From contig OZ316895.1 in NCBI GenBank assembly GCA_973895155.1, positions 62,001 through 126,000 on the forward strand: 64,000 nucleotides of DNA, written 5' to 3'. Made by a program: the position numbers and the translations under genes. The notes under the pieces were generated by a model. It saw only the letters and a list, made by a program, of their open reading frames with translations. It was not told the DNA's origin and searched no databases. Positions 54,574 through 64,000 of the stretch are shown piece by piece. The DNA comes from Marsupella aquatica. Lineage: Eukaryota > Marchantiophyta. Each line of letters begins with the position of its first letter. Positions within the stretch are counted from its first letter, which is position 1.

Positions 54574-57189
54574 CTAATGCCTGGCACGCTTGCCAGAGCC
54601 ACCTGAATGGGAGCGGCCATCCCGCTGCCTTCGAAGCCTGTCATTGTCCGCCTTGAGGAGCTGGACCTGGTCCAGCAGAGATTTGTTCTCTCGCCTCGCC
54701 GCGTCCGTCTCCTCTGCTGCCTCCTGACAAGCCTCCTCCAACTGCTGGGCGTCACTTGTCAGTTTACCTGCCAGCTGGTCCTGCTTCTCGGCCTCGGTTT
54801 GGAGCCGCGCCACCTCGGCCTGCAACGTGGCTATCTCCGCCGTGTCCCGCTGGGCCCGTTCCTCGGCCTCCTCCAGGTCTTTCTGCCAGGTGACAGTTTG
54901 ATTCTTCAAACTGTCAATCTGGTTCCGGAGTCGTGTAATCTCGGCTTCCTTCCCAGCTTTGGCCTGTTCGGCTAGGGCGGTAAGAGCGTGCGCCTTTGCT
55001 AACAACTCATCGGCGGCTGCAACCTTGGGTCGTAGTTGCCGAAGCTCAGCCTCTTGAGCTGCAACTTCGTCCTTTAGGTACACGGACTCCACCCGGTACC
55101 GCTCTATCCTCTGAAGGGCCTCTGACTGGGCCCGACCTGCCTTTACTGCGGCAACCAACTCCTGATTGAAGAAACAGGCTACCTTTCGGGCCATGAACTC
55201 CCCGGTATCCCGGGCAATTTGATGAGAGAAATCTCCCAGAAGCCCGTTCAGAAATGTACCCGGTACGAAGAGTTCCGGGTGGTCCAGGTTGTGCCTGTCC
55301 GGAGTTGGGCACGGGCAGACATCCACACGCGCGGGGGCCGGGGCAGTGACGTCCAGCCCTGGGGACGTAACGTTGGAAGGGGCTGGAGCGTCCTCCTGTA
55401 GCAATGTCCGGTTCTCTGGAATAGCCACCGGTGGGTCTTTGGGAGAACCGGGCTCGGGTAAGACCTCCGCCGTACCGACCTCTGTACTTAGCCCGGCCTG
55501 TTGGGTCGCATCAACGGTTGCGACACCCGACCCATCCGGTACCTCCTCGGTTACAACTACAGGGGTGGGTGAAGCTGGCGTGTCCGCTGGACTTCGGGCC
55601 TCGGGCTGGGGCCGTCTCTCCAAGGCCGGGAAAACCCACCTAGCTGGGACCAGCTTTGTAACGTTGACACGGGGAAGGGTTCGTCGATCAAACCGGGCGT
55701 ACCACTCAAGAATGATCTCGATGTGGCTAGCGAAATACGCCTTCCCGCCAATGTACAGCGTCTTCCTTTGCCGCTCCATCTCTTCATGGAATTTCTTAGC
55801 GAAGTACGACGCCCACCTCCTAGGTCGATAGTTCTCGACCTGGATAACCTGGGCGGCGGAGATCTCCCCCCGGGGTTCCATCAGGTGGAGGGCGTACCTC
55901 TCAAACTCCAGTCGCTCAGCTATCTCGGGGATGAGGCAGGTTTTCATCACGAACCCGTTGTCCACTGCTCCCTCTGAGGGAAAACTTGAAGATTGGTACT
56001 TGGCTCCCTTGCCCCCGGGAACCCATGATTCGACTTGATGGTCACCTTCGGGTAACCCGAAGATCATCCTGAGCCGTTCTTCCGTGAGGGACATACTCCT
56101 TCCCCACAACCGAGTATGTTGACGTGCGTCGTCATAATTCCTGACGAACTTCGTCATGTCCTCCCCGTAGTACCTGCAAGTGTTCCAGGGGAGGGAGGCG
56201 AGGTGCTCGAATCCCTGAGTCTTCAGGTACACCGCATGCTTGGGATGGAGGATGTTTTTGTGAACGTTTTCCCCCATGCGGTGCATCGTCACCTTGGCCA
56301 CGGCTACCGTGGCCAATGGTAACCCGGATGCAGTGGCGGATTCCTTCCTCTTCTTCCCCCGTGACTGGCTTGGGGAAGGTGACACCTCCCCATCCTCCCG
56401 ATCGGGCCTGGGTAGTGCTACTGCCATTAGTAACGGGCCCGGGACGGCCACGGTCACCATGTTGTCTGCCGGGGCCGCTCCTGGGGTCAGAGCAGGGGGT
56501 GGGGACGATATAGTATCGGCCCCCTGAACGCTTGTTCCTCTGGGCCGCCTGGTCAAGGGTAGGGTAGCCTCGTCGTCATCGCTAAGATCCACAGCGTTGA
56601 TGACGGAGCGTACTTGTGCTGGCTGGGCGATCGGTGGTGGGGTTTGGCTAGGCTGCGGCTGAGGCTGAAGCTGAAGCTGAGCCTGAGGTTGTACAGGTAC
56701 GGGTACAACTGAGTTGGTCATGTTGGTTGCTGGCCGAGTTCCTATGAAGCTCTGTAGGTGCTGGTAGAAGTTCTCCGAAGCGAGTGCAGACGACCTTGTC
56801 GAACGGGTAGTGCTGGACTCGCTGTTGATGATAGCCCGAACCTGAGCAGGGATGTGGTCAAAGTGATGTCGCTGCAAGTCGATCATACCCGGGATATTGA
56901 AGACCTCATCCGGAAGCCGAAGCAATGCTTCCCAGAACCCGATATATTTGTCTCCGTTGAAGAAGTACCCGGATACCTCTGCTGGTCGGTAAAGCTCGCT
57001 CTGAGACGGGTAGTCAAAGTTAAGGATGTAGTGGTGTCGTCCTGCTAGGCGGATGGCTCGCTCGTACTCGCGTTCGATTTCGTATCGGCGTGGGTTAGCG
57101 TGTTTCAATGAGTCGGCCAAGTGCCTTTCGGTAGATAGGAACTGCGTCCAGAATCGAATGGCCGAGCTGGAGAGGATCGTGTGCGACAT
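54574..57189 (-). CDS. Intact 871-residue LTR-borne protein (coiled-coil, nuclear-type)
   Basis: The best copy of the ORF inside the giant LTR. N-terminal helical region (about 1-120, with AIRFWTQFL, GDKYIGFWEALLRLPDEVF). Gln/Pro linker (160-190). VINAVDLSDDDE (197-207) resembles a SUMO-interacting motif. GKKRKES (278-284) is a likely nuclear signal. Conserved domain about 310-520 (KHAVYLKTQGFEHLASLPW, MSLTEERLRMIFGLPEG, RPRRWASYFAKKFHEEMER). Pro/Thr-rich linker (530-630). Coiled coil about 685-850 with a basic tail ending KRARH. The central domain recurs in the divergent ORF at 58247-61816. No enzyme motif is visible. The layout recalls plant retrotransposon-encoded accessory proteins, but I cannot assign a function. 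The ATG lies 100 nt below a TATA box. Confidence 0.85.
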   Translation of the reverse strand: MSHTILSSSAIRFWTQFLSTERHLADSLKHANPRRYEIEREYERAIRLAGRHHYILNFDYPSQSELYRPAEVSGYFFNGDKYIGFWEALLRLPDEVFNIPGMIDLQRHHFDHIPAQVRAIINSESSTTRSTRSSALASENFYQHLQSFIGTRPATNMTNSVVPVPVQPQAQLQLQPQPQPSQTPPPIAQPAQVRSVINAVDLSDDDEATLPLTRRPRGTSVQGADTISSPPPALTPGAAPADNMVTVAVPGPLLMAVALPRPDREDGEVSPSPSQSRGKKRKESATASGLPLATVAVAKVTMHRMGENVHKNILHPKHAVYLKTQGFEHLASLPWNTCRYYGEDMTKFVRNYDDARQHTRLWGRSMSLTEERLRMIFGLPEGDHQVESWVPGGKGAKYQSSSFPSEGAVDNGFVMKTCLIPEIAERLEFERYALHLMEPRGEISAAQVIQVENYRPRRWASYFAKKFHEEMERQRKTLYIGGKAYFASHIEIILEWYARFDRRTLPRVNVTKLVPARWVFPALERRPQPEARSPADTPASPTPVVVTEEVPDGSGVATVDATQQAGLSTEVGTAEVLPEPGSPKDPPVAIPENRTLLQEDAPAPSNVTSPGLDVTAPAPARVDVCPCPTPDRHNLDHPELFVPGTFLNGLLGDFSHQIARDTGEFMARKVACFFNQELVAAVKAGRAQSEALQRIERYRVESVYLKDEVAAQEAELRQLRPKVAAADELLAKAHALTALAEQAKAGKEAEITRLRNQIDSLKNQTVTWQKDLEEAEERAQRDTAEIATLQAEVARLQTEAEKQDQLAGKLTSDAQQLEEACQEAAEETDAARRENKSLLDQVQLLKADNDRLRRQRDGRSHSGGSGKRARH

Positions 57190-57288
57190 TCAGAGGAGAT
57201 AGTAGTGGCGACTTAGAGCGAATGAGAGAGCTGGGGTCAAAGCTGGCGCGTGGACTGATGGACTGGTGCACTACAAAGGGTTGGCTCC

Positions 57289-57297
57289 CCTTTTATA
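57289..57297 (-). promoter_or_regulatory. TATA box of LTR copy 4
   Basis: TATAAAAGG on the minus strand, 100 nt upstream of the intact ORF at 57189. Confidence 0.65.
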
Positions 57298-57656
57298 CCT
57301 TGAGGGCTTGTCGATCCCCCGACGTCTCCTCGACGCCCATAGGCTAAACCGCTCACGCTTGTGGTGTGCCGGCCACTCCGCCGGTCTGAGTCAGCGCGTG
57401 TCAGTGGCCGCTTCCTTAAGTTCGTTATACGGACCCGAGGGAGGGGCCCCTCCACGCTCGTAACCCGGGTGTGCGAATAGCGACCAGCCGCCAGTCCGAA
57501 CCTGAATTCCCCCTTATTGCCTAATGATATCCTATCCATAATGATTACCTAAATACTGTCGTTATGCTAATAATAGTGGCCTAAGACACTCCTAACGCAC
57601 GTGTCGAGCAGAGTTAGACCAAATCACTCATTAACCGCCGTACCGATGGCGTCACA

Positions 57657-58086
57657 CAGAGCGAGCTTTACCGACCCGAAGAGGTATCAGGGTACTTCTT
57701 CGACGGAGGCAAATATATCGGTTTCTGGGAAGCATGCTTTGGCTCCCGGACGCGGTCTTCACTCTCCCGGGCACGATCAACTTGCAGCAACACCACTTCA
57801 ACCACATCCCCGCTCAAGTCCAGGCTATCATCAACAGCAAGTTCAACACTACCCGGTCGACAGGGCCGTCTGCACTTGCTTCAGAAAACCTCCACCGGCA
57901 CCTGCAGAACTTCATGGCAACTCTACCATAACCGACCAGTGCCGGCCAACCCGTGCCCATACCCGTACCTACACCTCCTCGGGCCGGTCCCTGCCACCGG
58001 TCCCACCACCTCTCCGAGTACGATCCATGGTGAATGCGGTGAATACTAGCTCCGAAGATGAGGAGGCTCACCCTCCTCTGAATTGA
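57657..58086 (+). pseudogene. Fragment of a related giant LTR ORF, inverted
   Basis: Corresponds to codons about 63-210 of the LTR ORF, plus strand: QSELYRPEEVSGYFFDGGKY, a 1-nt frameshift near 57733, then LPGTINLQQHHFNHIPAQVQ, stops near 57930, and NAVNTSSEDEEAHPPLN. It is clearly more diverged than copies 1-4. It begins exactly at the end of LTR copy 4, in the opposite orientation. Confidence 0.8.
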
Positions 58087-58129
58087 CGGCCGCTGTGATG
58101 CCTAGCCAGGAATCACTCGGCCAGTTAAG

Positions 58130-61100
58130 TGGGTAAAGAAGGAGTGCACCCTAGAAACACCTTAGTATAGGGACAAAACAAGGAAAATATAAACAATTAG
58201 GGGCGACTAAGGAACCCAGGCCGAGGCCGGATGTAAGGATGCTGGGGTGAAAACAAGATTAGGGTTAGGGCGCGCTAAGCATTGGCGGCTAGGAAGGATC
58301 AACGGGAGAAAGGACCGAAAGAGGAGAGGGGTAAGGAGCGCTTGCAGGAGATGGTGGCTCATTTGCGAGCACAAACTAGGCAGACGACTACGGGAGGCCA
58401 ACTACTGTCAGCTGCTTAGGCAAGCACTCGGGGAGAGAGTAGATATCGACGATCGACCTAAGGAGGGTATGAGCAACGTCAATCAAGCGGCACATTTCTG
58501 GGGATGCCTGTTCGAACGGGCAACTGAGTACATCAAGACTTACAAGGACGAAGAATCAGAAAGGGCAGCTCGAGAACGACATGAGCTCGCTCGATTGTGG
58601 GAGCTGCAGAAGACGGCTTTCTTAGGAGGCGAACTCATCAAGGCCGAGTTCTTGTGGACTCCTACTTCCAATCAGCTCGACGATCTTCTGTTTTGCGAAG
58701 ACAGAATCATCGGCATTCGAGAGGCCATCAAGAACTGCAACGACATACACTGGGAATTGAAGGGTAGCATGGAAAGGTGGACCCAGGCAACGGTGCTAGG
58801 AGAAACCTCCACGGCAGCCGAGATGAAGAGGAAGGGAGCCGTCAACGATGAAGCCACCCCGGCAAAAAGAACGAGGTCGGCGGCACCAAAGAAGCCAGCC
58901 GAGCAGTAGAGCAGGAGGCAGGGAGAAGCCGAAGAGGAGGAGGACGATCCCATCAATGCCATTCCAACCAGGGATGACACCTGGAAGGGCTGGGCGGCAA
59001 CCCTACCAGCGGAGGTGCAACTACATTTTGCACGGGAGGAGGATGCATGCTTTACGGCCATGCAGACCAAGAAGTACCAAGGCTTCATGGCCGGATCCGG
59101 CTTAGAGGCCTTTGTAAGATTACCATGGCTGAAGCCGGAGGTACCGGAGTCAGACCTATTAGAATTCGTGGGGTCATGGGAACCCGAGACCAATTGCACG
59201 AGGATATATGGGAAGGATTTCTATCTTACTCCCAAGGTGATTGCCGAAGTGTTTGGCTTGCCGATAGGCAATAAGACCAAAGTTGATACCAGGAAGACCT
59301 TGCCTGACAAGGAGTTCCGGTCGTTCCCCGGGCCATCAACGAAGAATGGCTTCTTCCGGAACACCTGCACCAACCCGCACATAGGAGAGATGATCGACTT
59401 CTTGCGGGTGACCATGCATTGTAACTTGCCGAGGGCAGAGATCGGCAAGGCACAGGTCTATCTGGCAGAAAGGTCAGACCCAAGCCGGGACTACAACGGG
59501 TACCTCCTCAACCAATTGAAGAAGATCTTAAAGGAGGAGCAGCAGGTAATTGGCATGGGGAGCGTGTCGCGGCTTGGCTATCACATGCCACTGTTGTGCC
59601 GGTATGCCAGAGGTCAGACCTTTGCCCCAATACTTCCCCTGTAGGTAAGGGCACCCGAGGAAGCCCCAGCACCGAGGCCGGTAGTAGAGAAGCCTCAACC
59701 ACCTGTTAGCCCTACGATTGAGCAGGTGTTTAGGCCAAGGAAGCAAGACTTGCCGATGCAGCAACCAAGCATACAAAATCTGCTGAAAATGCTGGAGAAG
59801 GAAAAGATGACACCGGCTTCGGCAGCAGCACCAATACAGGACACTACCCCAGAGGTCAACCTAAGCAGAATCAGGCCAGAATCCAAGCCGGGTGTTCGAA
59901 TGTACATGGGAGTCTCAAGCTCTGAATCTGAGGCAGAATTGCCTGAAGCTCCTACCGACGAAGAAGAGAGGGAGAAGCCGGAAGTCCAAGAAGTAGAGGA
60001 GGCAGTGGAGGACTGCAGCCATGATAACTCCGGCTATGGGTCGGACCATCACGTTCCAGGAGTAAGGACCTATGGCCGGTTTATCCCCACACTTCCAAGG
60101 GTAGTACAAGGGGACCCCAACCAGCAGAGTAGCCCTGAGTCTCCCCCACCAGATGTTGCTCCCCCGAGCTTTGACGGCATAAAATAGACGGCGCAGGAAT
60201 TTCAGGAGCGAATCAGGCAGGAAGAGGAGGCAGCCCTGGCTAGGGAAAAGGATTTGCCAGGAGGAGATTGGCCGGAGGACATCAGGCGGCTAGCCGAAAA
60301 AGGAAGCAAACCTCTAGCCATGATTGAAGAGATCCGCAAGACGGCTTGGGAGCAGAGGCCGCGATGGGCGATGCCGATCACTTCTACTTATTCCACCTAC
60401 GCTAAGAATAGAGCCATGGAGTATGGTGAGATGTGTGGGGAACTTGCGCTCGGCATCTTTGGGGAGGAGTTGGAGGTAGGACCCTTTTTCCATAGGGAGC
60501 AGTTGGAGAAGAACCAATTAGAAGAAGCGGTGGCTTTAGAGAGAAGCAAGAAGGACGAGGTCATCCGGCGGCTTAGGAGGATGGAAGCCGAGATTGAAGA
60601 TCTAAAGGCGGCCAAGAAAGCCCAAGATGAACTACGGATTAAGCGGCATGAGCTGAACATCATGCAGGGGCAGTTGGACACAGCGCAGGCTGATAATCAT
60701 AATATCAAGGATAAACTGACTCAGACCCAGGGAGAATTGGCCGACGCAATCAAGGACAGTGAGAAATGGAAGAAGGAGCTGAGAAACGCAGAGGAGGCCC
60801 ATATAGCAGTCAACAACCGGGTCACGGCGGAGACTCAAAGAAAGGAATGGGCGTTGAAGGGGGAGCTCGAGAAAATCCGCGGAGCCCTTGAGCAGAAGGA
60901 GGCCGAGTTAGGGAAATCCTATCAAGGGATTATTGCGCTACAGCAGGAGCTTGCGTCCCTGACGGCCAGCTTCAAGGCCGACCTGCGGGAGAAGGACGCC
61001 CAGCTCGACCAGACTTATGCCAAGATGCATAACATGGAATCTGAGGTCGTAGCGGAGCTCGACAAGGAGCTGAGAGCAACCCAGGAGGAGAGGGCTACCA

Positions 61101-62640
61101 CCAAGAAGGAATTGGAGGAAGCCCACAAGGAATTGGAGGAAGCCAAAAACGAGCTAGAGGAGGCACGTAAGGACCTGGATGAGACCCAGGAGGAGTTGGA
61201 GGAAATCACGAGGAAGATGGAGAACCTACAGCGGCGGGCCGACAACCAAACAGAGCGGCTGAAGAAACAAGCCGCAATATTTAAATGCTTAGCTACGTCA
61301 GGTCCATCTCCCATTGGGGCAAACCAGTTACCAGGGGTGGTAATTACCGAAGGACCAGCCGTGACACATGGCCCGGTGCCGGACGTTGGTGGCAAAGGGA
61401 AGGAACAGGCTGTGGAGATAGTGAAGAAGAAGAAGCGGAAACCTTCGGGGTCCGGAGGTTATTCGACCCCTCAAGCCGTACTCAAACCAGCGCCAACCTC
61501 CGGCATGAACACGGCAATAGATTCCGCTATCACCAAAGGTGGGGATGGCGCGGCCCAAGCCGAACTACTCAGTAATGAGGCCGGTATCCCAGATCCACCT
61601 CTTGAGCAAGCCGGGGAGACAGTGGCTGAAGCCGTGGCTGAGGCCGTAGTCGAGAATGATTCCCGAGCCGATGCCGAAGCCGAGGGTGGGCCCAGTCATG
61701 CCGATGAAAAGTTGACTCGGTCAGAGGCAGGTAATCTGTCAGAGGACGGACCAACGGCAGTGGTTGCGGAGGAAGCATTGGGGGCGTCCATTGAGGATCC
61801 ACCACCGGTGTCGTGACGGTGCAAGGGCGCCGTTCCTTTTAGGAAGGGCGGACGTGGAGGTAGGAGGCGTGAGTGGGCAGGGCGGGCGCTGATCTCCAAG
61901 TTTAGGATTAGGATCAGGACCAGGAGCGGCCCTGACACTTAGCTTAGTGGGATTGCGGTTCCACTGGTAGGAGCAACACTTGTGCTCCTGCCTTGCTGTA
62001 CATAGGTAGATTCGGGCAGGTAGGTTACTGTTAGGTAGATTAGGCTTACGCTGCAAAGAATTAGGCGGATCCACTACCAGGATAAGTACCTGGGCAGCGG
62101 GGAGCTCAGGGCCTCTTCTTTAGCAAGTTTTTAGTTTGCACCAGCCGGGCTGGGATCAAGCAATAAGAGAAGCTCTCGGTTAGTCATACCGTGACCTTTT
62201 GTATATTCATGTTTCCTCATGCCTAAGAGCTTAATAGAGTTGGCCTCACGGCTTAGTTCGTAGAGCTTGTGTATGAGATGTACTGTTTGTATGGCAAGTG
62301 CATGGTATGACTCAGTCAGAAGGAGTCATTTTGCTATTTGTGTGTCGCATTAACTTGTGTGAAGAGTGCCCACATCAACCAGAAGGAAGGAAAGTAAGCA
62401 AGGGAGTGAGAGTTGGATGTGTCGAGCTGAGAGAGGTCTTAGCGGCTTAACCAAGCCTATTGGGGATCATTCCGGCGGCGGAATCCAAACATACCTAACC
62501 AGAAGGAGAGGAAGACAAGGGAAGGCCTAGATTAGGCCGGCTACGTATCTCATGACCCGATGAAGGATCTGTCCAGTATATGTGTGTAAAAGGCTAATAG
62601 TAATAGTAGAAGGAGGTTAGCAGCGTCCCATGCCGCTAAG
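58130..62640 (+). mobile_element. Divergent giant-LTR relative (LTR family B)
   Basis: Plus-strand sequence with the same organisation as the giant LTR: a long ORF (58247-61816), a downstream stretch with TTTAGGATTAGGATCAGG and CTTAGCTTAGT like that after the LTR-A ORF, and the motif CGGCGGAATCCAAACATACC (62475), which matches GGCGGAACACAAACCATACC at 20494 in copy 3. Neither end is defined: the left adjoins the inverted fragment and the right adjoins pol sequence in opposite orientation. Confidence 0.6.
58247..61816 (+). pseudogene. Divergent LTR-borne ORF interrupted by three TAG codons
   Basis: A single frame of 1190 codons from 58247 to TGA 61814-61816, broken only by TAG at 58907-58909, 59642-59644 and 60185-60187. 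Each could be CAG (Gln) changed to TAG. Domain order copies the LTR-A protein: N-terminal helical part (AAHFWGCLFERATEYI), basic patch (KRKGAVNDEATPAKRTRS), central domain (TAMQTKKYQGF, FYLTPKVIAEVFGLPIGNKT, NGFFRNTCTNP, YNGYLLNQLKKILKEEQ), acidic/proline linker, and a much longer coiled coil (about 60500-61280) with a basic KKKKRKPSGSGG patch. The start codon is uncertain. Function unknown. Confidence 0.75.
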
Positions 62641-64000
62641 CCGCGGAAACGGCCTCGCCAAGCACGAAACCTGCGGGAATCGGCTTGAGCTGGGGGGTTT
62701 CTTGGGTTTAGGGAGCCATGGGACGCACCACACTTCTCCCGTAATGTTGGCCAATTGTACGGAGCCATTGGAGAACTTCATGGTTACTCTAAAGGGTCCT
62801 AACTAGCGAGTGTAAAGCTTCCCTGGAAACCTACTATACCTACTGTCATAAAGTAATACAAGATCACCAGTGTGAATACTAACTTCTTTCAACTCTTTAT
62901 CATATTGCTGCTTCATGATATTCTGTCTATATTCTACTCTCTCGGCTGAAATCATTCTCGCCTCTTCTAAAGCTTCTAACCTATATTCTCGCTCCTTTAG
63001 GCTCTCCTCCGCTGAGGCTCTTTCCTCAATTGTAACTTGAAATGTCGGTATCTCAAGTTGCATGGGTACCAGGGCTTCTTGTCCAAAGGTTAAGGAGAAG
63101 GGTGTATGACCGGTAGTGGTTTTATAGGCTAAATTATAAGCAAAAACAGCAGCAAATAATTTATCATCCCAATCGAGTTTATTCTGAGCTACTGTCTTGT
63201 TCAATATCTTTCCTATAATTCCGTTTGCTCGTTCTGTCAACCCATTTGCCTTTGGATGGTAGGGAGTAGTAGGCCTATGTCTAACTAAATACTGCTCATT
63301 TAAACGACTAATTATATCATTCAGAAAATGGTTTCCTCTATCACTAACTAATTCTAGGGGTGCACCATACCTGGTGAAGATCTGCTCATACATGAATCTA
63401 GCCGTAGTAATTGCATCATCCTTCATGGTCGGTCTGGCCTCTACCCATTTAGTTGCATAATCCGTAGCCAGGATTATATACTTGTTTTGTCGGGGGTGGG
63501 TCAGTGGTTTCAGAGGTCCGATGTAATCAATACCCCACTTCTCGAATGGTGCCAGAGGTAGAATAGGGTGCAGTGGATGTCTGGTGGACGCCCTTGGTCC
63601 TCCCGTTCGTTGACAAGGATCGCATTGTTTGATAAACTGATAGACATCCTTGTGCAAGGTGGGCCACCAGTAACCGGCATTTAATATCTTTTTAGACGTG
63701 GTTACTAGGGCAAAATGTCCGCCGGCTTCTTCTCCATACATAGCCCGTAAGACTCATTTTACCTCTCCCTTTTCTAAACACCTTTGAATCGTGCCGTTGA
63801 TTCCATGCTTGTGCAGTATGCCTTTAATGCACTGATACTGTCTGACCTTCCGCAAAAAGACTGCGGCTTGTTCTCGGCTTAATCCTGGCTGTAATCTGGA
63901 AGTGCTGAGAAATTGTAAAATCTCAGGGTACCATGTATCAGCTAATTCCACAACGAATAGTTCCTCGTCGGGGAATCGATCATCGATGCAATCCGTGGCA
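62640..64000 (-). pseudogene. pol: Integrase end of another gypsy element (partial, two nonsense codons)
   Basis: Minus strand, open from the right window edge: the end of RNase H and the integrase start (LSREQAAVFLRKVRQYQCIK), TGA at 63756-63754, then the zinc region (CDPCQRTGG), the core (WGIDYIGPL, ATDYATKWVEA, SDRGNHFLND, GLTERANGIIGK) and RFPGKLYTR. TAG at 62805-62803 replaces the Trp of the GPY/F motif (RWLGPF), and the frame continues (LGPFRVTMKFSNGSVQL) to about 62700. It is close to but distinct from the integrase at 2391-3899. What should be its 3' LTR is replaced by LTR family B in opposite orientation. Confidence 0.85.

Larger units (their letters stand above)
53677..57656 (-). 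mobile_element. Giant gypsy LTR, copy 4 (solo, minus strand)
   Basis: 3980 bp from TGTGACGCC (57656) to TGACA (53677). No gag or pol is attached on either side. The flanking pentamers differ (TGAAG left, CAGAG right), so there is no target duplication and one flank was rearranged. It holds the only intact LTR-borne ORF in the window. Confidence 0.92.

Overview
The window looks like nuclear DNA of a plant-lineage eukaryote (a streptophyte: land plant or charophyte alga), and it is mostly transposon-derived. The evidence is a copia element with the plant initiator-Met primer site TGGTATCAGAGC, plant-type LINEs with a zf-RVT domain, Arabidopsis-type telomeric repeats (CCCTAAA), short GT-AG introns, and a fragment of the mitochondrial complex I 51-kDa subunit gene (NDUFV1). 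The species cannot be named from the sequence.

Layout. 1-12521 (minus strand): a Ty3/gypsy element whose LTRs are about 4.0 kb and each carry an ORF of about 870 codons. The 3' LTR is cut by the window start (1-2423), the gag-pol body is 2424-8511, and the 5' LTR is 8512-12521. The element sits inside a copia element (12522-15943, minus). 15944-21100: the 5' part of an NDUFV1-like gene, split by a solo copy of the same giant LTR (16695-20673, 5-bp target duplication CCTCC). 21101-25064: a decayed second gypsy-type element (LTR with TTCTAGAA repeats, gag, protease). A short telomeric tract follows, then a 5'-truncated LINE (25084-27415) and a second, inverted LINE (27577-29215).

29.8-53.7 kb is AT-richer and holds less familiar material: a minus-strand gene with DDE-transposase-like motifs (29845-33136), many copies of a 19-bp palindrome (CACGGAACACTGTTCCGTG and variants), an F-box-like ORF (41942-42481), and a four-exon gene (42729-47023) in which I see a ParB-like GGQHT motif followed by amino-methyltransferase-like motifs. 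Around these are several tandem repeats, a foldback/MITE-like element (49916-50487) and an 18-bp minisatellite (51670-52110).

53677-57656 is another giant LTR (minus) with its 871-residue ORF intact. It abuts an inverted fragment of a related LTR (57657-58086), then a divergent LTR relative whose ORF (58247-61816) is one frame broken only by three TAG codons, then the integrase of another gypsy element (62640-64000, minus).

How it fits together: three gypsy-type lineages, one copia and two LINEs have nested into each other and into a complex I gene. Almost every break in their reading frames is a C-to-T type change or a 1-nt deletion. The most unusual items are the long protein-coding ORF inside the LTR, the ParB/methyltransferase-like gene, and the dispersed palindrome that surrounds it and the transposase-like gene.
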